DNA from: Rhodovibrionaceae bacterium
Lineage (GTDB): Bacteria > Pseudomonadota > Alphaproteobacteria > Kiloniellales > DSM-21159
DNA: 38,907 bases
Reading direction: 5' to 3'
Assembly: GCA_028279885.1 (NCBI GenBank)
Contig: JANQMX010000003.1
Location: 1-38,907, forward strand
Below the pieces are notes generated by a model. It was given only the letters and a program-made list of their open reading frames with translations. It made no database searches and had not been told where the DNA came from. This document shows positions 1-9,493 of the stretch, one piece after another. A program made the position numbers and the translations under genes. Numbering within the stretch: the first letter of the stretch is position 1; the number at the start of each line of letters is the position of its first letter.

Positions 1-105
1 CCGAGGGTCCACGGATAAGCTTGGCGCGGGCCGATGAGTGGATGCTCGGAACTCGGCCCCGGGCCTGACGGCCCAGTGGGCCTCGCCCAAGCATGACAAC
101 GAGAG
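1..105. repeat. Partial copy of dispersed REP-like inverted repeat (R1)
   Basis: This is the eroded end of the repeat family seen seven more times in the window. Its core, GCTTGGC followed by GGCCGATG and TGGA, matches the reverse complement of the repeat at 8072-8174. It ends near an ATGACA remnant of the usual TGACA terminus. The left part is cut off by the window edge. No gene is evident between here and the terminator at 170. Confidence 0.55.
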
Positions 106-169
106 GTGCGGGAACATCGCGATTGGAGATTGCCGCATCGAACTGTCAGCGCCCCGCTGTCCTGAGCGC

Positions 170-210
170 AAAAGAAAAGGAGCGGGCCAGAAGCCCGCTC
201 CGTTCTTTTT
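170..210 (-). terminator. Bidirectional intrinsic terminator after proX
   Basis: Perfect 9-bp arms GGAGCGGGC (179-187) and GCCCGCTCC (193-201) enclose a 5-nt loop. On the minus strand the stem is followed by TTTTCTTTT (complement of 170-178), and on the plus strand by GTTCTTTTT. It lies 18-58 nt past the stop codon of the betaine-binding protein gene, so it should end that transcript. It could also stop transcripts arriving from the left. Confidence 0.88.
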
Positions 211-227
211 GGGATGCTGTTGACGCT

Positions 228-1214
<987 letters not shown>

Positions 1215-1277
1215 TTACATGAAACTCCCTGTAGTTTTGAGGCGTCACCAACCGTGAACACTGCGGCGACATCAAAA

Positions 1278-1430
1278 ACCAAAATGAACCAATTAGCGTA
1301 GTCTTGTTTTTTTGGTCCACTTAACTATCCTGGCAGAACGTTGATCTTGTCAACAGAGGTCGCGCGACTGCTGTGCGACTTTCGTGATTTTTCCTGATAA
1401 GCTCGCGACCAAGCGAGTACAATAATTGGT
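1278..1430. promoter_or_regulatory. Divergent proX/proV promoter region with ACCAA/TTGGT half-sites
   Basis: The 231-bp gap between the two divergent genes is AT-richer than its surroundings. It holds ACCAAA (1278-1283), ACCAATT (1288-1294), TTTGGT (1311-1316), GACCAA (1407-1412) and AATTGGT (1424-1430), forming two loosely spaced inverted pairs. The half-site resembles FadR-subfamily GntR operators (AATTGGT-n-ACCAATT). Related elements occur at 4527, 12459 and 20533. No confident -35/-10 boxes were assigned. The operator role is inference. Confidence 0.45.
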
Positions 1431-1445
1431 ACAGGGCGGCAGCTA

Positions 1446-2543
1446 TTGGACTCCTTCAAAGGTGCATACCCGTCTGCGCACGCGGCGGACGTGGAAAGCG
1501 GTACGCAGCCGAAGATTGCCTGCCGGCAGGTCTGGAAGCTCTTCGGCCCGGACCCGGCGGGCTTCATGGCCCGCCACGGCGGCAACCCGAGCGCGGAGGA
1601 CTGCGCGCGGGAGGGTTATATCTCCGCTGTCCGCGACGTCTCTCTCGAAGTGGCGGCCGGCGAGATCCTCATCGTCATGGGCCTGTCGGGCTCGGGCAAA
1701 TCGACCCTGGTGCGCTGCCTTTCGCGGCTGATTGAGCCGACCGCCGGCGAGATCGATGTCGACGGGGTCGATCTTCTGGGCGCCGGCCCGCGCGAGCTGA
1801 TCGAGCTGCGCCGTCACAAGATGGGCATGGTGTTTCAGAACTTCGCCCTGCTGCCGCACCGTACGGTGCTGGAGAACGTCGCCTTTCCGCTGGAAGTGCA
1901 GGGCGTCGACAAGAAGAGCCGGCGCCAGCGCGCCCTTGAGATCGTCGAGCTGGTCGGCCTGAAGGGGCGGGAGAACTACTACCCGCGCGAACTCTCGGGC
2001 GGCCAGCAGCAGCGGGTGGGCATCGCCCGCTCGTTGGCGGTCGAGCCGGACATCTGGTTTCTCGACGAGCCGTTCTCCGCCCTGGACCCGCTGATCCGCC
2101 GGGAGATGCAGGACGAGTTCCTGCGCCTGCAGTCCATGCTGCACAAAACCATCGTCTTCATCACCCACGACTTCGACGAGGCGCTCCGGCTCGGCGACCG
2201 CATCGCCATCATGTATCACGGCGTGGTCGACCAGCTCGGGACCGCAGAAGAGCTGGTGCTCAACCCGGCCACCGACTACGTCGCCGAGTTCACCCGCGAG
2301 GTGCCGCGCGCCAACCTGCTGTCGGTGGCGAGCGTCATGCAGCCGGGTGAGAGTGCCGCGACGGGTGGCGAGCCGGTCCGGGCTAGCCAGCGCATCAGCG
2401 AAGTGGCGCCGCGCGTCCTGGCCGGCGACGGCCCCGTGCCGGTCGTCGACGATCAGGCGCATCCGGTCGGCGTGCTGACCCGCGAGCGAGTCCTCGACAT
2501 GGTGTTCGGTCAGGGAAGGGGGGCTGGTGGCGACGCTGGCTGA
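1446..2543 (+). CDS. proV: Glycine betaine ABC transporter, ATP-binding subunit
   Basis: This 365-aa ATPase energises betaine import at the inner membrane. It has Walker A GLSGSGKST (79-87), signature LSGGQQQR (183-190), Walker B WFLDEP (204-209) and switch His241. The N-terminal part (KLFGPDP, then a short insert before the ATPase fold) is typical of ProV/OpuAA. The C-terminal stretch (PVPVVDD, PVGVLTRERV) looks like a single shortened CBS-type segment; ProV proteins usually carry a CBS pair that senses ionic strength, so regulation may be reduced. The proposed start is TTG, preceded by AGGG 9 nt upstream. The end overlaps the permease gene by 17 bp, which implies translational coupling. Confidence 0.9.
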   Translation: MDSFKGAYPSAHAADVESGTQPKIACRQVWKLFGPDPAGFMARHGGNPSAEDCAREGYISAVRDVSLEVAAGEILIVMGLSGSGKSTLVRCLSRLIEPTAGEIDVDGVDLLGAGPRELIELRRHKMGMVFQNFALLPHRTVLENVAFPLEVQGVDKKSRRQRALEIVELVGLKGRENYYPRELSGGQQQRVGIARSLAVEPDIWFLDEPFSALDPLIRREMQDEFLRLQSMLHKTIVFITHDFDEALRLGDRIAIMYHGVVDQLGTAEELVLNPATDYVAEFTREVPRANLLSVASVMQPGESAATGGEPVRASQRISEVAPRVLAGDGPVPVVDDQAHPVGVLTRERVLDMVFGQGRGAGGDAG

Positions 2544-4497
2544 AGCGCCGGCGCCGCAAAGCGTCTCCGCGCTCGACTTCGCGCGGCGCCACGGCGCCAG
2601 CTTGGCTGTCGGGCTCTTCCTGCTGCTTCTGCTGCTGCACGGCCTCTTGCCCGCCTGGTCGCTCGTGCCGCCGGAAGCCTGGGCGCTGCCGTTCGCCACC
2701 TGGATCAACAGCTTCGTCGTCTTTCTTCAGGAGGACCTGGGTCTCGTCGTGGTCACCCGCGGCATCGCCGATGCGGTCCAGTTCCTGCTCGACATCGTCC
2801 GCAATCTCTTGACCGGCGGCCGCCGCGGCTTCGGGCTGCAGGCCGTGCCCTGGGTCATGCTGGTGGCGCTGGCCTTGATCTGGGGCCATTACCTCAAGGG
2901 CTGGCGCCTGGCCGCACTGGCCGGTGGCACGGTCTTCTACCTGGCGCTCTTCGGCCAGTGGCGCAACGCCATGCTGACCCTCTCCATGGTCTTCGTCACG
3001 GTGCCGCTGGCCGTGCTGCTCGGCTTCGGCCTCGGCATCCTGGCCTTCAAGAGCCGCCGGGCGGAGCAGGCGCTCAACCCGCTGCTCAACATCATGCAGT
3101 CGCTACCCCACTTCGCCTACCTGATCCCCGTGGTGGTCTTCTTCGGGGTGGGGCAGCACGCCGGCGCGCTGGCCACCATGATCTTCGCCACGCCCCCCAT
3201 GGTGCGCATGACCCTGCTGGGTCTCAAAGGCGTGCCGGAGAACGTGGTCGAGGCCGGCATCATGGCCGGCTGCACCCGGGCACAGCTGCTTCTCACCGTG
3301 CAGGTCCCGGCGGCGCGCAACGCCATCATGGTCGGCGTCAACCAGGTGATCATGCAGTGCCTGGCCATGGTCGTGATCGCCTCCTTCATCGGCGCCTCGG
3401 GCCTCGGCTACGACCTGCTGCTCAAGCTGCAGTCGCTGCGCATCGGCCAAGCGTTGGAGACCGGCATCGCCGTGGTGCTGATCGCCATCGCCCTCGACCG
3501 CCTGAGCCAGGCCTGGGCCGAGAAGCAGCCGCTGCACCGGGAGCGGCGGCCCTGGTGGCAGGAGCATATCCATCTCCTCCTGGCCGTGGTGGCTGTGGTC
3601 GGCTCCCTCGTGCTCGCGCACTTCCTGCCCGAGGCGCGGCGCTTTCCCCGTGGCCTGACCCTGACTACGGCGCCGCTCTGGGACGGGCTGGTGGACTGGA
3701 TCACCCTCAACCTGTTCGACGCCTTGCAGGTCGTCCGCGGCTTCATGCTGGTCGAGGTGCTGATCCCGCTGCGCGATGTCTTTCTCTGGCTGCCCTGGGT
3801 CGCGGTGGTGATCTTCGCCGGCGGCCTGGCCTGGAGCTTCGGGGGCCTGCGCGCCGCGGCGACGGTCGCCGGCTTCCTGCTCTTCATCGTCCTCTCCGGC
3901 TGGTGGGAGCGGGCGATGATCACCAGCTACATGGTCTTCTCGGCGCTGGTGATCTGCGTCCTGATCGGCATTCCCGTCGGCATCTGGGCCGCCAGCCGGG
4001 AGTGGCGCTTCAAGACCATGCAGGTGATGTGTGACACCTTCCAGACCTTCCCGTCGTTCATCTACCTCATCCCGGTGATCATGCTGTTCCAGGTCAGCGA
4101 CCTGACCGTCATCCTGGCCGTGGTCATCTACAGCGTCATTCCTTCCATCCGCTACACCATGATCGGCCTGCGCGCCGTGCCTTCGCAGATCGTCGAGGCC
4201 GGCCTGACCTCGGGCTGCACGCCGCTGCAGATGCTGTGGAAGATCAAGCTGCCACTGGCGCTCCCGACGATCATGGTCGGCATCAACCAGACCATCCTCT
4301 TCTCGCTCTTCATGGTCATCATCGCCGCCTTCATCGGCACCCGCGACCTGGGGCAGGAGATGATGCGCGCGCTCTCGGCCTCCGACACCGGCAAGGGTCT
4401 GGTGCTCGGCTTCTGCGTCGCCTTCCTCGGCCTCACCGCCGACCGCATCATCGGCGACTGGTCGGCTCGCCGGAAGCGGCAGCTCGGCCTCGCTTGA
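2527..4497 (+). CDS. proW: Glycine betaine ABC transporter permease, fused tandem ProW domains
   Basis: This 656-aa membrane protein contains two full binding-protein-dependent permease domains in one chain, roughly residues 140-340 and 450-650. Each carries its own ATPase-docking loop: VVEAGIMAGCT with VPAARNAIMVG in the first, and IVEAGLTSGCT with LPLALPTIMVG in the second. The usual ProW is one domain of about 350 aa that works as a homodimer; here the dimer is covalent, so one ProW with two ProV completes the transporter. Start is GTG at 2527, inside the end of proV. A long hydrophobic N-terminal region precedes domain 1. Confidence 0.9.
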   Translation: MATLAEAPAPQSVSALDFARRHGASLAVGLFLLLLLLHGLLPAWSLVPPEAWALPFATWINSFVVFLQEDLGLVVVTRGIADAVQFLLDIVRNLLTGGRRGFGLQAVPWVMLVALALIWGHYLKGWRLAALAGGTVFYLALFGQWRNAMLTLSMVFVTVPLAVLLGFGLGILAFKSRRAEQALNPLLNIMQSLPHFAYLIPVVVFFGVGQHAGALATMIFATPPMVRMTLLGLKGVPENVVEAGIMAGCTRAQLLLTVQVPAARNAIMVGVNQVIMQCLAMVVIASFIGASGLGYDLLLKLQSLRIGQALETGIAVVLIAIALDRLSQAWAEKQPLHRERRPWWQEHIHLLLAVVAVVGSLVLAHFLPEARRFPRGLTLTTAPLWDGLVDWITLNLFDALQVVRGFMLVEVLIPLRDVFLWLPWVAVVIFAGGLAWSFGGLRAAATVAGFLLFIVLSGWWERAMITSYMVFSALVICVLIGIPVGIWAASREWRFKTMQVMCDTFQTFPSFIYLIPVIMLFQVSDLTVILAVVIYSVIPSIRYTMIGLRAVPSQIVEAGLTSGCTPLQMLWKIKLPLALPTIMVGINQTILFSLFMVIIAAFIGTRDLGQEMMRALSASDTGKGLVLGFCVAFLGLTADRIIGDWSARRKRQLGLA

Positions 4498-4526
4498 GGC
4501 CTATTCACGGCCGCAACCACCAGCTG

Positions 4527-4556
4527 ACCAATTCCGGACCGATTTGAAAAGGTCCG
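4527..4556 (+). promoter_or_regulatory. Putative operator upstream of the HAAT binding-protein gene
   Basis: ACCAATTCCGGACC (4527-4540) is followed by an inverted repeat CGGACC (4535-4540)/GGTCCG (4551-4556). The 14-mer matches the reverse complement of 12475-12488, upstream of the transporter's ATPase genes, at 13 of 14 positions and in the same orientation relative to transcription. It sits about 210 nt before the start codon. Operator function is inferred; the short inverted repeat lacks a T-tract and is a poor terminator for proW. Confidence 0.5.
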
Positions 4557-4753
4557 TTGCGGCCGGTCCAGGGTTGTACTAACGTTTCATACAGAGATCG
4601 CTGGCTTCGGGTTGAACACCATCACCGGCAGCCAACGCGATCTTGCCGCGGCCCAATCAGGGAGCGCCAAAAAGCAAGAGCCTCACGCGTATCGCTGAAG
4701 AGGCCGAAGAGACGGAAGCAACAAAGCAACAAGCATTGGGAGGATTGGGAATC

Positions 4754-6052
4754 ATGGCAGGACGATTTTACAAGAAAGGACTGAGCCGCCGCTCCTTCAT
4801 GGGGACGACGGCCGCCGGCATGGCCTTGGCCGCCACCGCTGCGCCGCGCAGCAGCCTGGCCGCCGACGATACGGTCAAGATCGGCTTCCTGGCGCCCTTG
4901 ACCGGCGAGGTCGCTGCCTGGGGTGCGCCGGGTCTGTTCGGCTGCGAGATCTGGGCCGAGCGGGTGAATGCGGCCGGCGGCATCAAGGCCGGCAACAAGA
5001 CCTACAAGGTCGAGATCGTCTCCTATGACAACGAGTATGCGCCGGATAAGGCGCGCGCCGGGGCGCAGAAGCTGATCAACGAAGACGAGGTCAAGTTCAT
5101 CATGATGCTGGGCGGCGACACCATGCCGCCGGTGGTGCAGGTGGCCAACCGCGCCGAGATGCTGGTCTCGACTCTGCTGCCCAGCGACCTGACACCGGAC
5201 ACGCCCTATCTGATCGCGCCTTGCGAGGTGCATCCGATCTACAACGTCACCGGCGTGGACTGGCTGGCCGCCAACAAGCCCGAGCTCAAGACCGCGGTGA
5301 TCTGCGCCCAGGACGATGCGCTGGGCCGCCCCTCGGTTGCCACCTACCTGGCCGCCTTCGAGGCCGCCGGCATCGAGGTGTTGGACGACCCGCTGTTCTT
5401 CGACATCACCACCACCGACTTCGCGCCGGTGATGACCGCGCTGCTGGCGAAGAACCCGGACATCCTTTGCCTCGACACCTGCTATTCGGACTACGTCCAC
5501 CCGCTGGCCGAGCAGGCCTATCTGCAGGGCTACAAGGGCCAGATCATCTCCTGCACCGCCGACTTCTACGACCAGATGATCGAGAAGACCTCCAAGGAGT
5601 TCATGGAAGGCCTGATCTTCCAGTTCCCGGACTTCGACGACCCGGCGCTCAACCAGCCGCAGATCAACTTCAACGATCCCAACGGCTTCTTCACGGAGTA
5701 CAACAAGCGCTGGCCCGGCGAGTGGGGCGCGGTCTCTTGGGAGTACGCCTCGATCATGGACCTTTGGAAGGCGGGCGCCGAGAAGGCAGCCAGTGTCGAG
5801 CCCATGGACGTGCTGGTGGCCATGAAGTCCGGCGGTACCGGCAAGCACGCCTTCGGCGAGGCGCGCTGGTGGGGCAAGGAGCTCTTCGGCATCGACAACG
5901 CCCTGGTCGGCGACTGGCCGGTGGTGGTGATCGAGGACGGCAAGGCGGTGATCAAGGAGTATCGCTCCATCCCCGCCTGGTGGGATAAGCACAAGGACCT
6001 CATGATCAAGCACTTCGAGGCCATGGGCGAGATGTACTATCAGCGCGCCTAA
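4754..6052 (+). CDS. HAAT-family ABC transporter substrate-binding protein (Tat-type signal)
   Basis: This 432-aa type I periplasmic binding protein belongs to the LivJ/AmiC/UrtA group that binds branched-chain amino acids, urea or short amides. Its signal contains SRRSFMG, a twin-arginine motif, followed by a hydrophobic stretch ending SSLAADD, so export as a folded protein is likely. The mature start KIGFLAPLTGEVAAWG is typical of the family. The ATG at 4754 is chosen because GGGAGG lies about 10 nt upstream and the signal peptide starts there; a longer frame to 4643 adds unrelated sequence. It leads the operon with the two permeases. The ligand is not evident; context (ligases, Amt, RidA) suggests an amine or amide. 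Confidence 0.88.
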   Translation: MAGRFYKKGLSRRSFMGTTAAGMALAATAAPRSSLAADDTVKIGFLAPLTGEVAAWGAPGLFGCEIWAERVNAAGGIKAGNKTYKVEIVSYDNEYAPDKARAGAQKLINEDEVKFIMMLGGDTMPPVVQVANRAEMLVSTLLPSDLTPDTPYLIAPCEVHPIYNVTGVDWLAANKPELKTAVICAQDDALGRPSVATYLAAFEAAGIEVLDDPLFFDITTTDFAPVMTALLAKNPDILCLDTCYSDYVHPLAEQAYLQGYKGQIISCTADFYDQMIEKTSKEFMEGLIFQFPDFDDPALNQPQINFNDPNGFFTEYNKRWPGEWGAVSWEYASIMDLWKAGAEKAASVEPMDVLVAMKSGGTGKHAFGEARWWGKELFGIDNALVGDWPVVVIEDGKAVIKEYRSIPAWWDKHKDLMIKHFEAMGEMYYQRA

Positions 6053-6081
6053 GGGGCGGCTGAGACAGCTCTGATTGCCAA

Positions 6082-6117
6082 GGCGGGTCGGCCGAGAACC
6101 CTTATCGCCGGCCCGCC
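6082..6117 (+). other. Intercistronic stem-loop between binding protein and permease genes
   Basis: GGCGGGTCGGC (6082-6092) pairs with GCCGGCCCGCC (6107-6117) across a 14-nt loop, with one wobble pair. Only GCTTGTTT follows, so it is at best a weak terminator. Such hairpins between a binding-protein gene and its permease genes commonly stabilise the upstream mRNA or reduce read-through, giving excess binding protein. That role is inferred from position. Confidence 0.6.
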
Positions 6118-6162
6118 GCTTGTTTCCATCCCCTCGCTGATCAGCCAAGAAGCCTCTGAGGC

Positions 6163-7035
6163 ATGCTCGAGCTTATCCTGCAAACCTCCGTCAACGCGAT
6201 CTACGCCGCGAGCTTCATGGCCCTGGTCGCCGTCGGCCTGGTGATGATCTTCGGCGTCATGCGGGTGATCAACTTCGCCCACGGCGAGCTCTACATGCTG
6301 GGCTCCTACTGCGTGGTCTTCTTCTATGCCGACCAGCAGTTCCCCATTCTCGTCGCCACCTGCATCGGGCTGGTCTTCGTCGGGGTCACCGGCATTTTGA
6401 TGGAGCGGGCATTGTTTCGGCCGCTACGCGACAACCCGCTCGGCGGCCTCATCGCCTCCATCGGCTTCCTGCTCTGCGCCCAGGCGATCATCTCCATGGG
6501 CTTCGGCGTGCGGGCCGAGCACGTGCCGCCGACGACCCAGCAGGTCATCGGCCTCGGTATTGGGAGTGTCGCCATTCCGCTGCAGCGGCTCTACGTGGTC
6601 ATCGCCGCGGTGCTGCTGCTGACCGCGCTCTATGTCTTCCTGCGCCACACCCGCTTCGGTTGGGCGCTGCGCGCCTGCGCGCAAGACGCCAAGGCGGCGG
6701 CCTTGCAGGGCATCTCGCTCAACCAGACCGCCCGCATCGCCATGTTCATCGGCGCCGCACTCGCCGGCACCGCCGGCGCGCTGACGGCACCCCTGGTGCG
6801 GGTCTATCCCTACATGGGCCACTCGGTCATCGTCACCGCCTTCATCATCATCATCGTCGGCGGCATCGGCTCCCTTGAGGGGGCGATAGTCGCCGCCATC
6901 CTCTACGCCTTCGTGCATACCTTCGTGACCACCTTCGCCGACGGCGTCACCGCCGACATCGTCGGCCTGCTCTTGATGCTGATGGTCCTGGTGGTGCGGC
7001 CCAACGGCCTCTTCGGCACGCGGGAGCGAGCATGA
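6163..7035 (+). CDS. livH: HAAT-family ABC transporter permease (LivH/UrtB type)
   Basis: This 290-aa integral membrane permease has about eight hydrophobic segments. Family hallmarks include the N-terminal VMRVINFAHGELYMLG (near residues 28-43), the RHTRFGWALRACAQDAKAAALQGI cytoplasmic loop and the closing segment VVRPNGLFG. It pairs with the LivM-type protein to form the channel through which the solute caught by the upstream binding protein crosses the inner membrane. It lies 110 bp after the binding-protein gene and overlaps the next gene by 4 bp (ATGA). The ATPases are encoded on the opposite strand at 10.9-12.4 kb. Confidence 0.9.
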   Translation: MLELILQTSVNAIYAASFMALVAVGLVMIFGVMRVINFAHGELYMLGSYCVVFFYADQQFPILVATCIGLVFVGVTGILMERALFRPLRDNPLGGLIASIGFLLCAQAIISMGFGVRAEHVPPTTQQVIGLGIGSVAIPLQRLYVVIAAVLLLTALYVFLRHTRFGWALRACAQDAKAAALQGISLNQTARIAMFIGAALAGTAGALTAPLVRVYPYMGHSVIVTAFIIIIVGGIGSLEGAIVAAILYAFVHTFVTTFADGVTADIVGLLLMLMVLVVRPNGLFGTRERA

Positions 7036-8063
7036 CGCGCTGGCTCGGCTTCGCCATCCTCGCGGTGCTGCTGGTCGGTGCGCCCTTCGTGCTGAGCTTT
7101 TCCCAGCAGGAGATCGCCGTCTTCCTGGTGATCAACGTGCTGATCGTCTGCAGCTATCGCTTGCTCACCCTGACCGGCGAGTGGTCGCTCGGCCACTTCG
7201 TCATCGTCGGCGTCGGCGGCTATGCCAGCGCGCTGCTCTCCAAGCCCACCTGGCTGCCGCCGGAGACGGCGGCCGCGCTCGGCGGCGGTCTGCCGGTGCC
7301 GCTCGCCATGCTGGCCGGGGGCTGCGTCGCCGCGCTGGTCGCCTTCGTGCTCTCCTTCCCGCTGTTCCGGCTCAAGGGCTTCTACTTCTTGATCGGCTCT
7401 TTCGCGGCGGGCGAGGTCATCCGCCTCATGTGGAAGAAGTTCCGCGATCCCTTCGGCGGACCGAAAGGCCTCAAGTCGGTGGAGGGCTTTCCCGACATCC
7501 AGTTGGGCGATATCTCGCTGCCCATGTGGGACGCCACCAACTACTACTACCTCTGCCTTATCGTAGTCGGCCTGTCGCTCTGGGTGCTCTACCGCATCGA
7601 GCGTTCGCGCATCGGCCTCACCTTCCATGCGCTCCATTGGCAGGACAAGCTCGCCGAGTCCGTCGGGGTCAACGCCTGGCGCTACCGCATGCTGGCCTTC
7701 GTCATCGCCTCCTTCTTCGCCGGCATCGCCGGCGCCTTGATGGCCCACTACCTGGGCACGGTGAACCCCAACATGTTCGACGTGGAGCCCATGGTCTTCG
7801 TGCTGATCTGGGTGATCGTCGGCGGCACCGCGACCTTCTACGGCCCCATCCTGGGCGTGGTGGTGCTCACCGTGTTGAACGAGATCGTGCTGCGCGAGCT
7901 CGGCGTCGCCGACCAGATGCGGCACCTGATCTACGGTCTCTTGCTCATCCTCGCGGTGCTCTTCCTGCCCAAGGGCCTCGAGTCCGGCATCGAGCGCCTG
8001 CGCAGCCGCTTCCGGCGCCGCGAGGACAGCGCCGCCCGCGCCGCTCAGCCCGATGTGGCTTAA
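7032..8063 (+). CDS. livM: HAAT-family ABC transporter permease (LivM/UrtC type)
   Basis: This 343-aa permease is the second membrane subunit of the transporter. LivM-family marks are LTLTGEWSLGHFVIVGVGGYASALL near the N-terminus, FPLFRLKGFYFLIGSFAAGEVIR, the polar loop around VGVNAWRYRMLAFVIASFFAGIAGAL, and the C-terminal LPKGLESGIERLRSRFRRR. It starts within the stop codon of livH (ATGA), so the two are translationally coupled. In many such operons the two ATPase genes follow directly; here a REP-like repeat and a RidA gene follow, and the ATPases lie 3 kb away on the other strand. The C-terminal arginine-rich tail is cytoplasmic. Confidence 0.9.
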   Translation: MTRWLGFAILAVLLVGAPFVLSFSQQEIAVFLVINVLIVCSYRLLTLTGEWSLGHFVIVGVGGYASALLSKPTWLPPETAAALGGGLPVPLAMLAGGCVAALVAFVLSFPLFRLKGFYFLIGSFAAGEVIRLMWKKFRDPFGGPKGLKSVEGFPDIQLGDISLPMWDATNYYYLCLIVVGLSLWVLYRIERSRIGLTFHALHWQDKLAESVGVNAWRYRMLAFVIASFFAGIAGALMAHYLGTVNPNMFDVEPMVFVLIWVIVGGTATFYGPILGVVVLTVLNEIVLRELGVADQMRHLIYGLLLILAVLFLPKGLESGIERLRSRFRRREDSAARAAQPDVA

Positions 8064-8071
8064 CCACGAAA

Positions 8072-8174
8072 TGTCACCCCGGACGCGATAGCGATCCGGG
8101 GTCCATCCATCGGCCTGTGCCAAGCATTGAAATGGACCCCGGCTCAGACCCTGCGGGTCAGGCCGGGGTGACAG
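8072..8174. repeat. REP-like inverted repeat R2
   Basis: It begins TGTCACCCCGG and ends CCGGGGTGACA, with internal GGGTCCAT and ATGGACCCC facing each other, so each half is itself a hairpin. It fills the gap between livM and the RidA gene and may serve as a transcription end for livM. It belongs to the same family as the copies at 8648, 26036, 26231, 28932, 32015 and 38794. Confidence 0.85.
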
Positions 8175-8234
8175 TCGGCGGTGTTTCGGGGGATGTTCAG
8201 TGAGGGTTCATGTGTCAGCGAAAGGAGCTCTGCT

Positions 8235-8579
8235 GTGACGCGACTTCCAGTACCCGGCAAAGGCCGATGCACTGCCGTTGTCTCGGACGGGCTGGTCTAC
8301 GCCGTGGCGACCGATCCCGAGTGCGCGGACGGCATCACCGCGCAAACGCGCAACACGCTTCACGAGCTGGACAGGCTTCTAACCGAGGCCGGAAGCGGAA
8401 AGGCCGGCTTGCTGCAGGCCACCGTCTATCTGAGTGACATTGCAAGCAAGCCGGAGATGGATTCAGTTTGGATCCCGTGGATTGGCCCAGAGGAGAACTG
8501 GCCGCAGCGCGCCTGCGTCGGGGCCGGGCTCGACGAAGGCTATCTGATCGAGATCGTCGTCGTCGCGAAGGTGCTCTAG
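8235..8579 (+). CDS. RidA/YjgF-family protein (probable enamine/imine deaminase)
   Basis: This 114-aa protein matches the Rid fold. Arg92 in RACVGAGLDEGYLIEI corresponds to the catalytic arginine that binds the carboxylate of 2-aminoacrylate-type substrates in E. coli RidA, which suggests an active deaminase. Rid proteins hydrolyse reactive enamines and imines released by amine oxidation or PLP chemistry. The GTG at 8235 is chosen because AAAGGAG (8221-8227) sits 7 nt upstream and the family fold begins there; an upstream extension to 8181 runs out of the repeat. The gene follows the transporter permeases, so it may detoxify intermediates of the imported compound; this is inference. Confidence 0.82.
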   Translation: MTRLPVPGKGRCTAVVSDGLVYAVATDPECADGITAQTRNTLHELDRLLTEAGSGKAGLLQATVYLSDIASKPEMDSVWIPWIGPEENWPQRACVGAGLDEGYLIEIVVVAKVL

Positions 8580-8647
8580 CGCTCCGGCGTCGACGAAAGG
8601 GCCCGCTGCGCATGTCCGCGATCCATTGGTAGAGCAACATCACAGAA

Positions 8648-8782
8648 TGTCACCCCGGCCAAGGCCTTCGTGTGAGCGAAGGCCGCGTGTCCGGGCTCGC
8701 GAAGCGAGTTGCCGAAGGCATTTCAAAGCTTGGCACGGGCCGATGGATGGCCCCCGGCTCGCTATCGCGTCCGGGGTGATAG
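8648..8782. repeat. REP-like inverted repeat R3, reaching into the PEP-CTERM gene end
   Basis: It starts TGTCACCCCGGCC and ends CCGGGGTGATAG, one base off the usual TGACAG. The inner halves carry GCTTGGC and GGCCGATG as in R1 and R2. Its right end overlaps the last 21 bp of the minus-strand PEP-CTERM gene at 8762, whose C-terminal residues and stop codon are therefore encoded by the repeat. Confidence 0.85.
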
Positions 8783-9493
8783 TCCGTGGTTGCTGCATTG
8801 CCGTGGGCCGTGTTGCCAGACCACCCTACGGCGGCGGGCCGCCAGTCCCAGGCCCATGAGGCCGAGGCCGAAGAGGGCCAGGCTCGTCGGCTCAGGCAGC
8901 GCCACGGCAAGCAGCGTCGGCCCGAAGACGCCGTCAGAGTTAGGGCCGAAACCGAGTTCCGGGAAACTAAGGCCGCTGTCTGCGCCAAGGGTGGATTGTC
9001 TCCCCTCGACGTAGGTCACCTCGGGGATGGTGGTGAAGAGCGTGTCGGACTGCGCCAAGGGCGTCTCGTCGAAGAGGGTCAAGCCCACCACGTAACGGCC
9101 CGGGGTCAAGGTCAGAAGCCCTATGTCCTCGCCGCGCCAGACACCGTCGCCGTTGGAGTCCTCCGTGGGACTAGCGGCGGTGATCGTCGCCCAAACCAAG
9201 AGCGTGCCGGCGTCGGTCCAGAGGCCGGCCTCCACGTCGGGACCGAAGGCTTGCTCGTTCGAGTCCCAGGCGGCGATGCCGCCAACCAGAATTGGGCTGG
9301 TGACATTGAAAGCCCAGCCAAAGGTCAGCCCACTTACATTGCCGCAGTCACCGACGCCGCAAATATCAGCATCTCCGCCCGGGCCGACGTCGAGCACCAG
9401 GGTCGCCTGCGCCGGCAGCGCGAAGCCGACCATCACCAGGACCAAAGCAACCACCGCTGCTCTCAGGTTCGTCACAGCAATACGAATGAGCAT
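8762..9493 (-). CDS. PEP-CTERM sorting-domain protein, paralogue 1 with extended C-terminus
   Basis: This 243-aa exported protein has a signal peptide (hydrophobic residues about 9-26, ending LPAQA), a beta-rich body and a C-terminal PEP-CTERM signal: LPEPTSLALFG, a transmembrane stretch, then RRRR. Such proteins are normally processed by an exosortase and delivered to the surface or matrix; no exosortase gene is in this window. Start at 9493 is preceded by GGGAGG. It is a tandem duplicate of the next gene. Unusually, about 20 residues follow the arginine cluster and the last ones are encoded by repeat R3, whereas the paralogue stops two residues after its arginines. This may hinder recognition by the sorting enzyme. 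Confidence 0.85.
   Translation of the reverse strand: MLIRIAVTNLRAAVVALVLVMVGFALPAQATLVLDVGPGGDADICGVGDCGNVSGLTFGWAFNVTSPILVGGIAAWDSNEQAFGPDVEAGLWTDAGTLLVWATITAASPTEDSNGDGVWRGEDIGLLTLTPGRYVVGLTLFDETPLAQSDTLFTTIPEVTYVEGRQSTLGADSGLSFPELGFGPNSDGVFGPTLLAVALPEPTSLALFGLGLMGLGLAARRRRVVWQHGPRQCSNHGLSPRTR

Noticed and set aside
1443-2708. Long open frame antisense to proV
   Set aside because: It lies opposite proV and the start of proW, its composition is that of a mirrored GC-rich gene, and it shows no family motif.
4535-4556. Intrinsic terminator for proW
   Set aside because: The stem is only 6 bp and no T-run follows, so an operator reading is preferred.
4622-6148. 508-aa open frame antisense to the binding-protein gene
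   Set aside because: It is a shadow of a well-supported gene on the plus strand; His/Leu/Val-rich content is typical of antisense frames at this GC.
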